NCBI RefSeq assembly: GCF_013415305.1 | Contig: NZ_JACBXU010000002.1 | Coordinates: forward strand, 434,001 to 498,000 | Length of the DNA stretch: 64,000 bases | Source of the DNA: Pantoea sp. WMus005 | GTDB taxonomy: Bacteria > Pseudomonadota > Gammaproteobacteria > Enterobacterales > Enterobacteriaceae | Reading direction: 5' to 3' | Part shown: positions 1 to 11,485 of the stretch, piece by piece | How the letters are laid out: every line of letters begins with the position of its first letter | How positions within the stretch are numbered: position 1 is the first letter of the stretch | Notes under the pieces: generated by a model | What the model was told of the DNA's origin: nothing | Databases searched by the model: none | What the model saw: only the letters and a program-made list of their open reading frames with translations | Program-made: the position numbers and the translations under genes

Positions 1-322
<322 letters not shown>

Positions 323-339
323 TTACCAGGACACTGTTT

Positions 340-1380
340 ATGCGTATTGAAGAAGATCTGAAACTGGGCTTTAAAGATGTATTAATCCGCCCCAAACGCT
401 CCACGCTGCAAAGTCGCTCACAGGTTGAGCTGGAACGCAGCTTTACCTTCAGACACTCGGGCCTGAGCTGGAGCGGCGTACCTATCATCGCCGCCAACAT
501 GGATACCGTCGGCACATTTTCGATGGCCGAGGCGCTCGCCAGCTTCAATATCCTCACGGCTGTCCACAAGCATTACAGCGTAGATGACTGGCGCGCGTTT
601 ATTCAGCGGATACCTGCATCGGTACTGAAACATGTGATGGTTTCAACCGGCACCTCAGAGGCCGATCTTAATAAACTGGTCGCGATTATGGCCCTGTCAG
701 ACGATTTGCAGTTTATCTGTATCGACGTTGCCAACGGTTATTCACAGCATTTCGTCGATTTTCTGCAGCGCGCGCGTGAAACTTTCCCGGCTAAAACCAT
801 CTGTGCCGGTAACGTGGTCACCGGCGAAATGGTGGAAGAGCTGATCCTCTCCGGTGCGGATATCGTCAAAGTCGGCATTGGTCCGGGATCGGTCTGCACA
901 ACCCGTGTAAAAACCGGCGTAGGTTATCCGCAACTTTCTGCCGTCATTGAGTGTGCCGATGCTGCGCATGGCTTAAGCGGGCAGATTGTCAGCGATGGTG
1001 GCTGTTCTGTGCCGGGCGATATCGCCAAAGCCTTTGGCGGCGGCGCAGACTTTGTGATGCTCGGTGGCATGCTGGCGGCGCATGATGAGTGTGAAGGGCA
1101 GGTCGTTGAAGAGAATGGCGAAAGTTTTATGCTCTTTTACGGCATGAGTTCCGAATCAGCGATGAAGCGTCACGTCGGTGGTGTTGCCCAATATCGTGCC
1201 GCAGAAGGTAAAACGGTGAAACTGCCATTGCGGGGTCCGGTTGCTGACACCGCGCGCGATATTCTGGGTGGGCTGCGATCTGCCTGTACTTACGTAGGGG
1301 CAGAGCGACTGAAAGAGCTGACCAAGCGCACGACCTTTATCCGGGTTAACGAGCAGGAGAACCGTGTTTTCAATCGATAG
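340..1380 (+). CDS. guaC: GMP reductase
   Basis: This gene encodes a 346-residue NADPH-dependent GMP reductase that deaminates GMP to IMP for purine salvage. The IMPDH/GMPR signature GPGSVCTTR is present, with the catalytic cysteine at residue 186 as in E. coli GuaC. An in-frame GTG at 301 would add 13 residues. I chose the ATG at 340 because [14 protein letters not shown] is the family N-terminus and AGGA lies about 9 bases upstream. It is divergent from coaE and convergent with hofC. The 233-bp upstream region shows no operator I can name with confidence. Confidence 0.96.
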   Translation: MRIEEDLKLGFKDVLIRPKRSTLQSRSQVELERSFTFRHSGLSWSGVPIIAANMDTVGTFSMAEALASFNILTAVHKHYSVDDWRAFIQRIPASVLKHVMVSTGTSEADLNKLVAIMALSDDLQFICIDVANGYSQHFVDFLQRARETFPAKTICAGNVVTGEMVEELILSGADIVKVGIGPGSVCTTRVKTGVGYPQLSAVIECADAAHGLSGQIVSDGGCSVPGDIAKAFGGGADFVMLGGMLAAHDECEGQVVEENGESFMLFYGMSSESAMKRHVGGVAQYRAAEGKTVKLPLRGPVADTARDILGGLRSACTYVGAERLKELTKRTTFIRVNEQENRVFNR

Positions 1381-1387
1381 CCATGTG

Positions 1388-1404
1388 GGGCGCTGCGCGC
1401 GCCC
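1388..1404. terminator. Hairpin between convergent guaC and hofC
   Basis: GGGCGC, a 5-base loop, then GCGCCC form a GC-rich hairpin in the 25-bp gap between the guaC and hofC stops. Only a short TTTA follows on the plus strand, so it is a weak terminator candidate. Confidence 0.45.
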
Positions 1405-1405
1405 T

Positions 1406-2605
1406 TTAATGCATCGCATCACCCAGCCCGAACACGGGTAAATACATCGCAATCACCAGCGTGCCGACAATGCCGCCAATCACCACCATCATCATCGGTT
1501 CCAGCGAAGCTGCCAGTGCGTCAGCGCGCTCTCGCGTTTCTGCCTCGTGCCATTCCGCCAGTCTTGCCAGCATTAAATCCAGAGCGCCCGCCTCTTCCCC
1601 GACCCGAATCAACTGCCCACATAAGGGTGTGAACAACGGATGATGCATCAGAGCCTGATGCAGAGGACTTCCCTGCGCAATGTGCTGCTGTAGCCCTGCC
1701 ATCGCTTCCCGCCACAGCAATGAGGAGAGCGTCACTTCAACGGCTGCCAGCCCCTGTAACAGGGTTAATCCGGCGCGCTGCGTGAGATTCAGAATGGTAT
1801 AGATCTGCGTCAGTTGAGTGCCGCGCCACAACCCGGAAAGCAGTGGGATGCGCAGAAAAAGTGCCTGCTCACGACGTTGCCAGTCCGCAGAACGTTGCCG
1901 CAGCTGATGCCAGCCAACCAGCATAAGTGAAACTCCAAAGGCTAACACGCCTCCCCATTCCTGAAGCGCCGCTGATAACTGCATTACCGCTGCTGTAAAA
2001 GCGGGCAGGGGCGCGTCAAAGGAGTCATAAACCGCAACGAACTCCGGCAGCACGAACAGTAGCATGCCGCAGGTGACTGCCATCGCCACCAGCAAAATGA
2101 ACAAGGGATAGCGCAGCGCCTTTGCCACCTGATGCCATAACTGCTGCTGGCGAATCTGCTGCTGGGCAAGCTCGCTGCAACAGACGTCCAGCTGACCGGT
2201 CAGTTCACCTACCTCCATCAGGGCCGGATAGAGCGCCGGAAAGATCTGCGGCCATTCACGCAATGCCTGGGAAAAAGATGCACCGCTGAGTACCCGATGA
2301 TGCAGAGCAAGCATCAGGGCGCGCCAGCCCGCATGCGGATGGCCCTCCGCCAGCAAAGCCAGGCTCTCTGCCAGCGGCAGGCCCGCTTTGAGCAGGGTAG
2401 CCAGCTGGCGAATCAGATCGGTTTTGTGCTGCCACTTCCAGTCACCCTGACGCCAGACTTTCTCCTGTTTCCAGCTCACTGGCAGAAGATCGCGCTGCGC
2501 CAGCATCAGCAGCAGGTTGTCACTGTCGACAGCCAGTAGCTGACCACTGCATAACTGACCCTGACTATTGACCGCCTGCCAGATGAATAAAGCCGCATTA
2601 GCCAT
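1406..2605 (-). CDS. hofC: Type IV pilus/type II secretion inner-membrane platform protein HofC
   Basis: This 399-residue PilC/GspF-family protein is the polytopic inner-membrane platform for pilin assembly. Two cytoplasmic GspF domains (about residues 60-190 and 260-395) alternate with three hydrophobic segments (near 167-190, 215-235 and 370-395). The ATG at 2605 overlaps the hofB stop by 8 bases. A TTG 12 bases upstream is possible but gives no better ribosome site. It is the last gene of ppdD-hofB-hofC. As in E. coli, no other pilus assembly genes are adjacent, so the locus is probably a partial type IV pilus module whose activity cannot be judged here. Confidence 0.9.
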   Translation of the reverse strand: MANAALFIWQAVNSQGQLCSGQLLAVDSDNLLLMLAQRDLLPVSWKQEKVWRQGDWKWQHKTDLIRQLATLLKAGLPLAESLALLAEGHPHAGWRALMLALHHRVLSGASFSQALREWPQIFPALYPALMEVGELTGQLDVCCSELAQQQIRQQQLWHQVAKALRYPLFILLVAMAVTCGMLLFVLPEFVAVYDSFDAPLPAFTAAVMQLSAALQEWGGVLAFGVSLMLVGWHQLRQRSADWQRREQALFLRIPLLSGLWRGTQLTQIYTILNLTQRAGLTLLQGLAAVEVTLSSLLWREAMAGLQQHIAQGSPLHQALMHHPLFTPLCGQLIRVGEEAGALDLMLARLAEWHEAETRERADALAASLEPMMMVVIGGIVGTLVIAMYLPVFGLGDAMH

Positions 2606-3983
2606 CGTCCAGCCCAATCACCCGTTGCATCTCTTCCAGCGAAGTATCGCCCCGGCTTACCGCCTCGAGGCCGGAAACCAGCAGGGTGCGTAATCCCTGC
2701 TGTTTCGCCAGAGTGAGCAAATTCTCCAGCGGCATCTCGGCCGCAATCGCATTTTGCAGCCTGGCATTGATCGGCAGCAGTTCAAACAGTGCCAGCCGGC
2801 CAAAATAGCCGGAAAAGCAGTGGTCACAGCCGGGCGCCCGCCAGGTTTGCAGAGTTCCGGGCCAGAGTTCCGAAGGATAGTGCGCCACCGCCTGGGCAGG
2901 CTGACGGCAATGGGGGCAGAGACGTCGGACCAAACGCTGAGCAACGATCAGTTTCAGGGCCGGCCCCAGCAGATAACCCGGAATCCCCATCTGCCGCAGC
3001 CGGGTCAGCGTTTCAGCGGTGGAGTTGGTGTGCAGCGTCGACAGCACCAGGTGCCCTGTCTGCGCCGCTTTAACGGCAATCTCTGCCGTTTCGGCATCAC
3101 GGATCTCGCCCACCATGATTACATCCGGATCCTGTCTCAACAGCGCCCGCAGAACGCGGTTAAAATCGAGGCCGTTTTTGCTATGGATCTGCGTCTGGTT
3201 AATGCCGGGCAGCGGGATCTCAATCGGATCTTCAACGCTGCACAGATTTTTTTCCGGCTTATTCAGAGCGCTGAGTCCGCTGTAGAGCGTAAACGTCTTG
3301 CCGCTGCCGGTGGGGCCGGTCACCAGGATCAGACCCTGCGGCTGGGACAGCGCGGCGCAGAACAGGCGTAACTGCGCCGCGGGTAAGCCGAGATTATCCA
3401 GTGACAGGGCCGCGCTTTCGCTTTGCAGCAGCCGGACTACCGCTTTTTCACCGCCGTAGACGGGTAAAGTCGCCAGGCGAAACGAGGCGGGTTTACCGGC
3501 GATTTCCATGCTGAACTGGCCATCCTGTGGTAACCGGCGTTCGGCGATATCCAGCCCGCCGAGGATCTTCAGTCGTGCCAGCAGCGCCGCAGGCTGAGTG
3601 GCAGGCAGTGAAGAGAGCGGATGCAGTACGCCGTCGATGCGCAGTCGCACGCGCAGGCCATCGCGGCAGGGTTCGATATGCACATCGGAGGCGCGCCTCT
3701 CCATTGCCTGACGCAGGATCAATTGTGTAGCCTCAATCGCTGACTCTGCGGGTGCCTCTTCACGCGCCACCCGTGGTGTGTCAGCGTGCTGAAGCTGATC
3801 GAGCCGGGCCTGTGGCCAGCATTCGATCTCAATCTGACACTGGCTGGCAAAATGGAGCGCTTCAGCCAGCCCCGGTGGTACGCTCTCCGCGACGGCAACA
3901 CGCAGCTGGCTGACGTCGTGGTGCAGAACCAGAGCGCGGTAGCGCTGACACAATGACATAATGGCCTCATCAGGCTTGCTCAT
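2598..3983 (-). CDS. hofB: Type IV pilus/T2SS assembly ATPase HofB
   Basis: This 461-residue PilB/GspE-family ATPase matches the length I recall for E. coli HofB. Walker A GPTGSGKT is at 223-230 and the Walker B/Asp-box region DPDVIMVGEIRD at 285-296. Two CxxC pairs (CPHC and CDHC) form the usual zinc element. It would power extension of the pilin fibre from the cytoplasmic face. The open frame extends 43 codons further upstream, but the ATG at 3983 has AAGGAG 8 bases before it and overlaps the end of ppdD by 14 bases, so translation is probably coupled. Confidence 0.93.
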   Translation of the reverse strand: MSKPDEAIMSLCQRYRALVLHHDVSQLRVAVAESVPPGLAEALHFASQCQIEIECWPQARLDQLQHADTPRVAREEAPAESAIEATQLILRQAMERRASDVHIEPCRDGLRVRLRIDGVLHPLSSLPATQPAALLARLKILGGLDIAERRLPQDGQFSMEIAGKPASFRLATLPVYGGEKAVVRLLQSESAALSLDNLGLPAAQLRLFCAALSQPQGLILVTGPTGSGKTFTLYSGLSALNKPEKNLCSVEDPIEIPLPGINQTQIHSKNGLDFNRVLRALLRQDPDVIMVGEIRDAETAEIAVKAAQTGHLVLSTLHTNSTAETLTRLRQMGIPGYLLGPALKLIVAQRLVRRLCPHCRQPAQAVAHYPSELWPGTLQTWRAPGCDHCFSGYFGRLALFELLPINARLQNAIAAEMPLENLLTLAKQQGLRTLLVSGLEAVSRGDTSLEEMQRVIGLDDG

Positions 3984-4425
3984 CGCTGGCTCCTTTATCC
4001 GCAAAGCGGAACTGCGCCAGGCAATTGTCGCGCAGGCTATTGTTGCTGCTGTTGCAGCTGCGTTGCCAGCTGATACCGCCATCGACGCTGTCCCAGATCG
4101 GCAGCATTTCAACGCTCAGGCCATTGAGGCTCTCCTGACCTGTCAGCGTAATCACGCCACTGGCCACACTCAGTGCCGAGACATAACGCGATCCTCGGGC
4201 TGCCGGAATCCCGGCCTCTCCGGCCTGACACTGGGTCGGGCCGCCGCGCTCCATGGCGCAAAGTTCTACCGCCGTTTTATAGGGCACCATCGTTTGCAGC
4301 ATGTCGGTGAGTGCCGCGCGCTGCAGATAATTTTGATAAGCGGGCAGGCCTATAGCACTTAATATCGCCACAATGCCGACCACAATCATTAGTTCAACCA
4401 GCGTAAATCCACGTTGATAATTCAT
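3970..4425 (-). CDS. ppdD: Prepilin peptidase-dependent type IV pilin-like protein
   Basis: This 151-residue type IVa pilin has the short leader MNYQRG. Prepilin peptidase would cleave after Gly6, leaving a mature N-terminus FTLVE with the conserved Glu5 (Glu11 of the precursor), followed by a hydrophobic helix to about residue 30. Two C-terminal cysteines could form the usual D-region disulfide. The start is the ATG at 4425 with GGAGG upstream; a GTG lies directly before it. It is the first gene of the ppdD-hofB-hofC operon. Confidence 0.93.
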   Translation of the reverse strand: MNYQRGFTLVELMIVVGIVAILSAIGLPAYQNYLQRAALTDMLQTMVPYKTAVELCAMERGGPTQCQAGEAGIPAARGSRYVSALSVASGVITLTGQESLNGLSVEMLPIWDSVDGGISWQRSCNSSNNSLRDNCLAQFRFADKGASDEQA

Positions 4426-4600
4426 CACATCGCCTCCTGATTTAAGAAGGCGACAGGTTAAAAACCGGGGGCAATGAAAGACAGCCAGAGATCAGCAGAC
4501 TGGAAGGCGGGATATGGAGAAATTTCAGCATTGCAGCGCAGTCGAAACTGCGCCGGAAGCGGGATCGCAAAATCGCCGTGTCAGGCTACGGCGAGGCAGG

Positions 4601-5584
<984 letters not shown>

Positions 5585-5693
5585 TTAGTATCCTTAACAT
5601 GCAGTGATTTAATCTCATCAGACTGACACACTAAGAGGCAAGAATCCTTTATTATTCATGCTATTCTCAGCCTGGTGAAACAAGGAAACCGGT

Positions 5694-6245
5694 ATGAAAA
5701 TTAAACAGGGCTGGCTGACCGGTGTGCGTCATGTGCCGTCAACGCATTGCAATGAGCGGCCTGATAATGAGGCACCTTCACTGCTGGTGATTCACAATAT
5801 CAGCCTGCCACCCGGTGAATTTGGCGGGCCATGGATCGACAAACTGTTCACCGGTACCCTACCGCCGGATGCCCATCCCTATTTTGCGGATATCGCCGCG
5901 CTGAAAGTGGCGGCACACTGCCTGATTCGCCGTGATGGGGAGATCGTGCAGTATGTCCCCTTTGACAAACGCGCCTGGCATGCGGGCGTTTCGCAGTTTG
6001 AAGGACGTGAAAACTGCAACGATTTTTCCATCGGTATTGAGCTGGAAGGAACTGACAGCGAGCCATATAGCGAGGCGCAATATCGGGCCCTGCAGCAGGT
6101 AACCCGATTGCTGCTGCAACACTATCCGGTAACGCCTTCACGTATCACGGGGCACAGCGACATCGCGCCGGTACGTAAAACCGATCCCGGACCTGCTTTT
6201 GACTGGGACTACTACAAACAGCTGTTAACGCAGCAAAAATCCTGA
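5694..6245 (+). CDS. ampD: 1,6-anhydro-N-acetylmuramyl-L-alanine amidase AmpD
   Basis: This 183-residue cytoplasmic zinc amidase removes stem peptides from anhydromuropeptides in peptidoglycan recycling and so keeps AmpR-type beta-lactamase induction low. The zinc ligands are His34, His154 and Asp164, at the same positions I know for E. coli AmpD. It lacks a signal peptide, as expected. GGAAACC lies before the ATG. ampE follows after 16 bp, forming an ampDE operon. No ampC or ampR is visible in the window. Confidence 0.96.
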   Translation: MKIKQGWLTGVRHVPSTHCNERPDNEAPSLLVIHNISLPPGEFGGPWIDKLFTGTLPPDAHPYFADIAALKVAAHCLIRRDGEIVQYVPFDKRAWHAGVSQFEGRENCNDFSIGIELEGTDSEPYSEAQYRALQQVTRLLLQHYPVTPSRITGHSDIAPVRKTDPGPAFDWDYYKQLLTQQKS

Positions 6246-6261
6246 TTTTTGCGGAGTCAGT

Positions 6262-7116
6262 ATGACGTTGTTTACCTTGTTGTTGGTTTTAGGCTGGGAG
6301 CGCCTGTTCAAACTGGGCGAGCACTGGCAGCTCGAACACCGGCTGGAGCCGATCTTTCGCCATCGTCGACATTTCTCCATGATGCGCACCCTCCTGATGA
6401 CCGTGCTGGCGATGGCGCTGACTGCGTTGGTGGTCTGGAGTCTGAAAGGGCTGCTCTTTGGCGTGCTGCAACTCCTGTTCTGGATCGTTGCCGGACTGCT
6501 CTGCATTGGTGCCGGTTCAGTGCGCAGGCACTACCATAGCTACCTGAAAGCAGCCAGTCATGACGACGACGCTGCGCATCAGGCGATGGCGGCTGAGCTG
6601 ACGTTGATTCATGGCGTGCCGGTGGAATGTAGCGAGCGCGAGTTCCTGCGCGAACTGCAGAATGCGCTCATCTGGATAAACTTCCGCTTCTATCTCGCCC
6701 CGATGTTCTGGCTGGTGGTGGGGGGGCCGTGGGGACCGGTGCTGCTGGTGGGTTACGCGTTTCTGCGTGCCTGGCAAGGCTGGCTGGCAAAGCACGGCAC
6801 CCCGATGGCGCGTGCGCAATCGGGCGTAGATGCGATTCTGCACCTTCTCGACTGGATCCCGGTGCGGCTGGCGGGTGTGGCTTACGCGTTGCTGGGCCAC
6901 GGCGAAAAGGCGCTGCCCGCGTGGTTTGCTTCGCTGACCGATCGTCACCGTTCTCAGTATCAGGTGCTGACGACGCTGGCACAGTTCTCCCTGTCGCGCG
7001 ATCCGCACACTGATAAAGTAGAAACGCCACGGGTTGCCGTGGCGTTAGCGAAAAAGACCTCACTGGTACTGGTGGTTGCCGTCGCGTTGCTGACGATTTA
7101 CGGCACGCTGGTGTAA
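6262..7116 (+). CDS. ampE: Inner-membrane regulatory protein AmpE
   Basis: This 284-residue membrane protein has the same length as E. coli AmpE. It starts with [22 protein letters not shown], typical of the family, and has hydrophobic segments near residues 40-60, 62-80, 135-160 and 265-284. It belongs to the AmpE/CobD-like family. Its role with AmpD in beta-lactamase induction is known only loosely. The gene ends 19 bp inside the 3' end of the opposing GH43 gene. Confidence 0.93.
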   Translation: MTLFTLLLVLGWERLFKLGEHWQLEHRLEPIFRHRRHFSMMRTLLMTVLAMALTALVVWSLKGLLFGVLQLLFWIVAGLLCIGAGSVRRHYHSYLKAASHDDDAAHQAMAAELTLIHGVPVECSEREFLRELQNALIWINFRFYLAPMFWLVVGGPWGPVLLVGYAFLRAWQGWLAKHGTPMARAQSGVDAILHLLDWIPVRLAGVAYALLGHGEKALPAWFASLTDRHRSQYQVLTTLAQFSLSRDPHTDKVETPRVAVALAKKTSLVLVVAVALLTIYGTLV

Positions 7117-8057
7117 TCGGCAGGTGGCACGCCGAAATCGGGCGTGCCATCTTCCCGCCAGCTGAAATATTTCAGTCGGGTGTGGCGGTTCGGATCCCAC
7201 AACGGATCCCCTTCAATTTCAGTGTAGTTACGTGCGTGGTAAACCAGCACGTCGCGGCCCGCCTCATCCTGAGTAAAGCTGTTGTGTCCCGGCCCATACT
7301 GATGGTTATCCCAGCTGGACACAAACACCGGCCGGGCAGATTTCTGCCAGGCTGCAACATCAAGCGGGTCAGCGTCAGCAGCAATCGACAATATCCCCAG
7401 ACAATAATTTTCATCCGTGGCGCTGGCGGAATAGGTCACAAACAGCCGCTCGCCATGACGGATGACCGCCGGACCTTCATTAACGCTAAATCCTGCACAC
7501 TCCCACTCATATTCTGGCCGGCTCAGCATTACCGGCGTGCCTTTCAGCGTCCAGGGATTCAGCAACTCGGCCAGGTAGAGATTAGAGTTGCCGGGAATCA
7601 CTGGATCTTTTTGCGCCCAGAGATACCAGTTTTTGCCCTGATGCACAAAGTGAGTGGCATCCAGTGAGAAGCTGTCAAACTGACTGAATACACGGCGGCA
7701 TGGCTGCCATTCGCCCTGCAACGGATCTGCCGCCTCACACACCAGCGCATACATCCGATGCTGAAACAGTCCTTCTTTGATCTCCCGCGTCGGCGCTGCG
7801 GCGAAATAGATAACCCACTGGCCGTCAATGTAGTGCAACTCGGGTGCCCAGATTAACTCGCTGCAGGGGCCGCTATCAGGCTTGTGCCAGACTACCACCG
7901 GCTCGGCGCTGCGCAGGCCAGCCAGCGTTGTGGCGCGTCGGATCTCCAGCCGATCATACTCCGGTACGGATGCAACAAAGTAGTAGTGCTGTTCATGGCG
8001 CAGAATAAAAGGGTCGGCGCGCTGCTCAATAAAAGGATTTGGCAAAATTGCGGTCAT
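7098..8057 (-). CDS. Glycoside hydrolase family 43 (arabinosidase/xylosidase type)
   Basis: This 319-residue protein has no signal peptide and a five-bladed beta-propeller pattern of family GH43. The likely general base is Asp15 in ADPFI, the pKa modulator Asp133 in SLDAT and the acid Glu194 in NEGPAV; WAPELHY (70-76) is another family block. It probably removes arabinose or xylose from short plant-derived oligosaccharides after import. Its ATG overlaps the stop of the upstream transporter gene by 4 bp, so the two form one operon. Specificity (arabinofuranosidase or beta-xylosidase) cannot be told from the sequence. E. coli has no such gene between ampE and aroP. Confidence 0.85.
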   Translation of the reverse strand: MTAILPNPFIEQRADPFILRHEQHYYFVASVPEYDRLEIRRATTLAGLRSAEPVVVWHKPDSGPCSELIWAPELHYIDGQWVIYFAAAPTREIKEGLFQHRMYALVCEAADPLQGEWQPCRRVFSQFDSFSLDATHFVHQGKNWYLWAQKDPVIPGNSNLYLAELLNPWTLKGTPVMLSRPEYEWECAGFSVNEGPAVIRHGERLFVTYSASATDENYCLGILSIAADADPLDVAAWQKSARPVFVSSWDNHQYGPGHNSFTQDEAGRDVLVYHARNYTEIEGDPLWDPNRHTRLKYFSWREDGTPDFGVPPADYTSVP

Positions 8058-9466
8058 TTTAGGTCTCCTGTTGGCGTGGCAGCACCGTCGCGCAGGCGAA
8101 CAGTCTGTAAGTCCCTGAAGTTTTCGCGGCGCAACGCGAGATCCTGCTGGATGGTAATCATCATTTTGCGGTCGACCTTCATCAGTCGCACCACACCGGC
8201 AGTAATCAGATAGCCGACGCCCGGAATAATGGTGAAGAGCAGCATGATGCCGTTAATCGCCTCCGGGGATTGCTGTTTAGCGCCCGCATTGTAGCCATAG
8301 ATCGACAGCAGAAAGCCGACCATCGCACCGGCTACTGCCAGTCCCACCTTCAGGAAGAACAGGTTGCCTGAAAAGCTGATACCCGTGATGCGCTTGCCGG
8401 TTTTCCATTCCCCGTAGTCATCCACATCCGCCATCAGAGACCAGTGCAGCGGAGAGGGAATCTGATGCAGGATATTCAGCACAAAGTAGGCGACCACTAC
8501 CATCACGGTAGCGTGAGGATCGATCCAGTAGAAGCCGCTGGAGAAGAGCGCCAGCGCGATATTCGTCCAGAAGAAGACTTTGAGTTTGCACCAGCGATCG
8601 GTGAGCAGTTTCGCCAGTGTGCTGCCGACCATCATGCCAATCACACCCAGGCTGATAAACAGCGTGGCGAAGTGAGTGGATTGTCCCATGACCCAGGTGA
8701 CGTAATACATGGTGGCCGCCATGCGGATGAAGCCGGGGCAGACGTTGCAGAAGGTCAGTAGCAGAATGCGTACCCACTGGTCATTCTTCCAGACGTCACG
8801 CAGATCTTTTTTCAGGTCATCATTGCTGGGCACGGCAGGGCGGATACGTTCACGTACCGTGGCAAAGCAGAACAGAAACATCGCCAGGCCAATGGTTGCC
8901 AGCACAGCCATTGCCATCTGGTAGCCACGCGCTTTGTCTTCGCCACCAAACCACTCGGCCATCGGCAGTAGTGACAAAGAGAGGATCAGCGTGGCGATGC
9001 CGACCATGACGAAGCGGTATGACTGGCAGGAGACGCGTTCACCGGGATCGTTGGTTATCACACCACCCAGTGAACAGTAAGGAATGTTAATCGCGGTGTA
9101 GGTCAGCGACATCAGGAAGTAGGTGACGAACGCCCAAATCACCTTATTGTGGTAGGTCCAGTCTGGCGTAGTGAACATCAGAACGCTGAACAAGACATAC
9201 GGAACGGAAACCCACAGCAGCCAGGGACGAAAACGGCCCCAGCGACTCTGGGTGCGATCGGCGATAGCGCCCATAATCGGATCGGTGACCGCATCCACCA
9301 CCCTGACCGAGAGCAGCAGGGTGCCCACCAGTGCCGGGGCCAGGCCGAATACATCGGTATAGAAGTAGTTCAGGAACAGCATGATGGCACCGCCAATCAT
9401 GTTGCATCCGGCATCACCCATGCCATATCCCAGTTTTTCCCGAAACGGGAGGGCTGTACCTTTCAT
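8054..9466 (-). CDS. GPH-family sugar:cation symporter (pentoside transporter)
   Basis: This 470-residue protein has about 12 membrane segments and the hallmarks of the glycoside-pentoside-hexuronide family: an N-terminal KLGYGMGDAGCN block and VDAVTDPIMGAIADRTQSRWGRFRPW between helices 2 and 3. It resembles XynT/YicJ/YagG-type transporters. It probably takes up xylosides or arabinosides that the co-transcribed GH43 enzyme hydrolyses in the cytoplasm. No regulator is adjacent, so control of this two-gene operon must come from elsewhere. Confidence 0.88.
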   Translation of the reverse strand: MKGTALPFREKLGYGMGDAGCNMIGGAIMLFLNYFYTDVFGLAPALVGTLLLSVRVVDAVTDPIMGAIADRTQSRWGRFRPWLLWVSVPYVLFSVLMFTTPDWTYHNKVIWAFVTYFLMSLTYTAINIPYCSLGGVITNDPGERVSCQSYRFVMVGIATLILSLSLLPMAEWFGGEDKARGYQMAMAVLATIGLAMFLFCFATVRERIRPAVPSNDDLKKDLRDVWKNDQWVRILLLTFCNVCPGFIRMAATMYYVTWVMGQSTHFATLFISLGVIGMMVGSTLAKLLTDRWCKLKVFFWTNIALALFSSGFYWIDPHATVMVVVAYFVLNILHQIPSPLHWSLMADVDDYGEWKTGKRITGISFSGNLFFLKVGLAVAGAMVGFLLSIYGYNAGAKQQSPEAINGIMLLFTIIPGVGYLITAGVVRLMKVDRKMMITIQQDLALRRENFRDLQTVRLRDGAATPTGDLK

Positions 9467-9664
9467 GGTTTTCTCCTGCGCATCCAGTGTGAACAGGAAT
9501 TATTGCGAGCAAATCAGCGAGATGAACGGGAGTAATTCGTTATGAAGATGGACAAAACAGGTGCGCGGAGAGAAGTGTGAACTGGATCGGGGCAGATAAG
9601 GCGTGCAGGTTGGTGCGGGAACGTACTGCAACCCCTTTGGAGGGTCGCAGCACGTAGTCAGGCA

Positions 9665-11020
9665 TCAGGCTTTCTGTGTCTGGTTCTTGATAAAGTAACC
9701 CACACCCAGAATCACCAGCCAGACCGGAATCAGCCAGACAGAGATCGCCATGCCCGGCGTGGTCGCCATCAGTACCAGAATCCCTGCCAGGAAGAGCAGG
9801 CAAATCCAGTTACCCGCCGGATAGAGCAGCGCTTTAAAGCGGGTGGTGACGCCCTGCTGATCTTTCTTACGACGGAACTTAAGATGCGCCAGGCTGATCA
9901 TTGCCCAGTTGATGACCAGCGCTGAGACCACCAGCGACATCAGCAGGCCAAACGCTTCGCCTGGCATCAGGTAGTTGATCAGGACGCACAGCGCAGTGGC
10001 GACAGCAGAGACCAGAATCGTTAACACCGGTACACCGCGACGATCGACTTTCAGCAGCGCTTTCGGCGCATTGCCCTGCTGTGCCAGACCAAACAGCATG
10101 CGGCTGTTACAGTAAACGCAGCTGTTATAGACCGACAGGGCAGCCGTCAGGATCACCACGTTGAGCGCATTCGCCACCATGGCATCGCCCAGTTCGTGGA
10201 AGATAAAGACAAACGGACTGACTTCTGAGGTGACGCGGGTCCAGGGCATCAGTGACAGCAGCACTGCCAGCGAACCAATGTAGAAAATCAGGATTCGCCA
10301 CAGCACCTGGTTGGTCGCTTTGGGAATGCTTACTTCCGGATTATCTGCTTCAGCTGCGGTGATACCCACCAGCTCCAGCCCCCCAAAGGAGAACATGATA
10401 ATCGCCATGACGGTGACCAGACCGCCGATGCCATGCGGGAAGAAGCCGCCCTGTTCCCACAGGTTGCGCACCGTCGCCTGCGGACCGGCATGACCGCTGA
10501 ACAGCAGCCAGCCGCCGAACAGGATCATGCCAATGACCGCAACCACTTTAATGATGGCGAACCAGAATTCCATCTCACCGAACACTTTTACGTTGGTCAG
10601 GTTGATGGCATTGATCATCACGAAGAAGATGGCGGCCGACGCCCAGGTCGGGAAGTCAGGCCACCAGAACTGGACATATTTGCCGACGGCGGTGAGTTCC
10701 GCCATGGCAACCAGCACATAGAGCACCCAGTAGTTCCAGCCCGAGGCGAAGCCTGCAAAGTTGCCCCAGTATTTATAGGCAAAGTGGCTAAAGCTGCCAG
10801 CAACCGGCTCTTCCACGACCATCTCACCCAGCTGGCGCATGATTAAAAAGGCAATAAAACCGGCAATCGCATAACCCAGAATAACGGCCGGTCCGGCGGA
10901 TTCAATGACCGATGCACTGCCCAGAAACAGGCCGGTTCCCACTGCACCACCCAGCGCGATGAGCTGAATATGGCGGTTCTTGAGACCACGTTTCAGCGCT
11001 TCGCCTTGCTGTTGTTCCAT
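9665..11020 (-). CDS. aroP: Aromatic amino acid permease AroP
   Basis: This 451-residue APC-superfamily permease has about 12 membrane helices. The N-terminus LKNRHIQLIALGGAVGTGLFLGS and the block FSFGGLELVGITAAEA are typical of the AroP/PheP group. It should import Phe, Tyr and Trp by proton symport. The position next to pdhR, divergent, matches E. coli aroP. A TyrR-box-like palindrome at 11066-11083 supports aromatic amino acid repression. PheP is the close alternative, but synteny favours AroP. Confidence 0.92.
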   Translation of the reverse strand: MEQQQGEALKRGLKNRHIQLIALGGAVGTGLFLGSASVIESAGPAVILGYAIAGFIAFLIMRQLGEMVVEEPVAGSFSHFAYKYWGNFAGFASGWNYWVLYVLVAMAELTAVGKYVQFWWPDFPTWASAAIFFVMINAINLTNVKVFGEMEFWFAIIKVVAVIGMILFGGWLLFSGHAGPQATVRNLWEQGGFFPHGIGGLVTVMAIIMFSFGGLELVGITAAEADNPEVSIPKATNQVLWRILIFYIGSLAVLLSLMPWTRVTSEVSPFVFIFHELGDAMVANALNVVILTAALSVYNSCVYCNSRMLFGLAQQGNAPKALLKVDRRGVPVLTILVSAVATALCVLINYLMPGEAFGLLMSLVVSALVINWAMISLAHLKFRRKKDQQGVTTRFKALLYPAGNWICLLFLAGILVLMATTPGMAISVWLIPVWLVILGVGYFIKNQTQKA

Positions 11021-11065
11021 ACAAACCTCGTGATGTTTTTATTCTTCGTCCGCAGCGGAATTCGC

Positions 11066-11083
11066 TGTAATGAAGGAGTTACA
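11066..11083. promoter_or_regulatory. TyrR-box-like operator upstream of aroP
   Basis: TGTAAT, 6 bases, GTTACA fits the TyrR consensus TGTAAA-N6-TTTACA with one symmetric change in each arm. It lies 46-63 bp upstream of the aroP ATG, where TyrR represses aroP in E. coli. The call rests on motif and context only. Confidence 0.65.
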
Positions 11084-11485
11084 ATAACGTATTGATTATT
11101 TTACGGTATCTGGCGTGCTGAATGCGGCCATTTGCTACCCTGGCGACAAGAATAGTGATAAGCGATTCGCTTTGCACCTGCTTTCGCCTTTCGTGCTGAG
11201 ACTTGACTGAAAAAACGCCGTCCTGGTCACGTCTGCCTCCCAAAACTTCTGCCATGAAATTCGGGTAATGACGAATAGCTTTCACTTATGGTTGCCGTGC
11301 TTATCAGGCGCTAAGCAGGTGTAAGGTTTGGTAAAAGTGCATTTGTTTAACATTTGCGGTAACGCGATTTTTTCATTTTTTTAACCGCAAGTTAGCGCCA
11401 GCACAGGCTTTGGGGCAGGGGGAATGTCGCCGACACCATATAGACACAAGGTGAATACTTTGTTACTTTACCGGCACCTCTTTGC

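Noticed and set aside
11079-11285. 68-codon open frame in the aroP/pdhR gap
   Set aside because: It overlaps the TyrR-like box, lacks a ribosome site and looks like non-coding control DNA.
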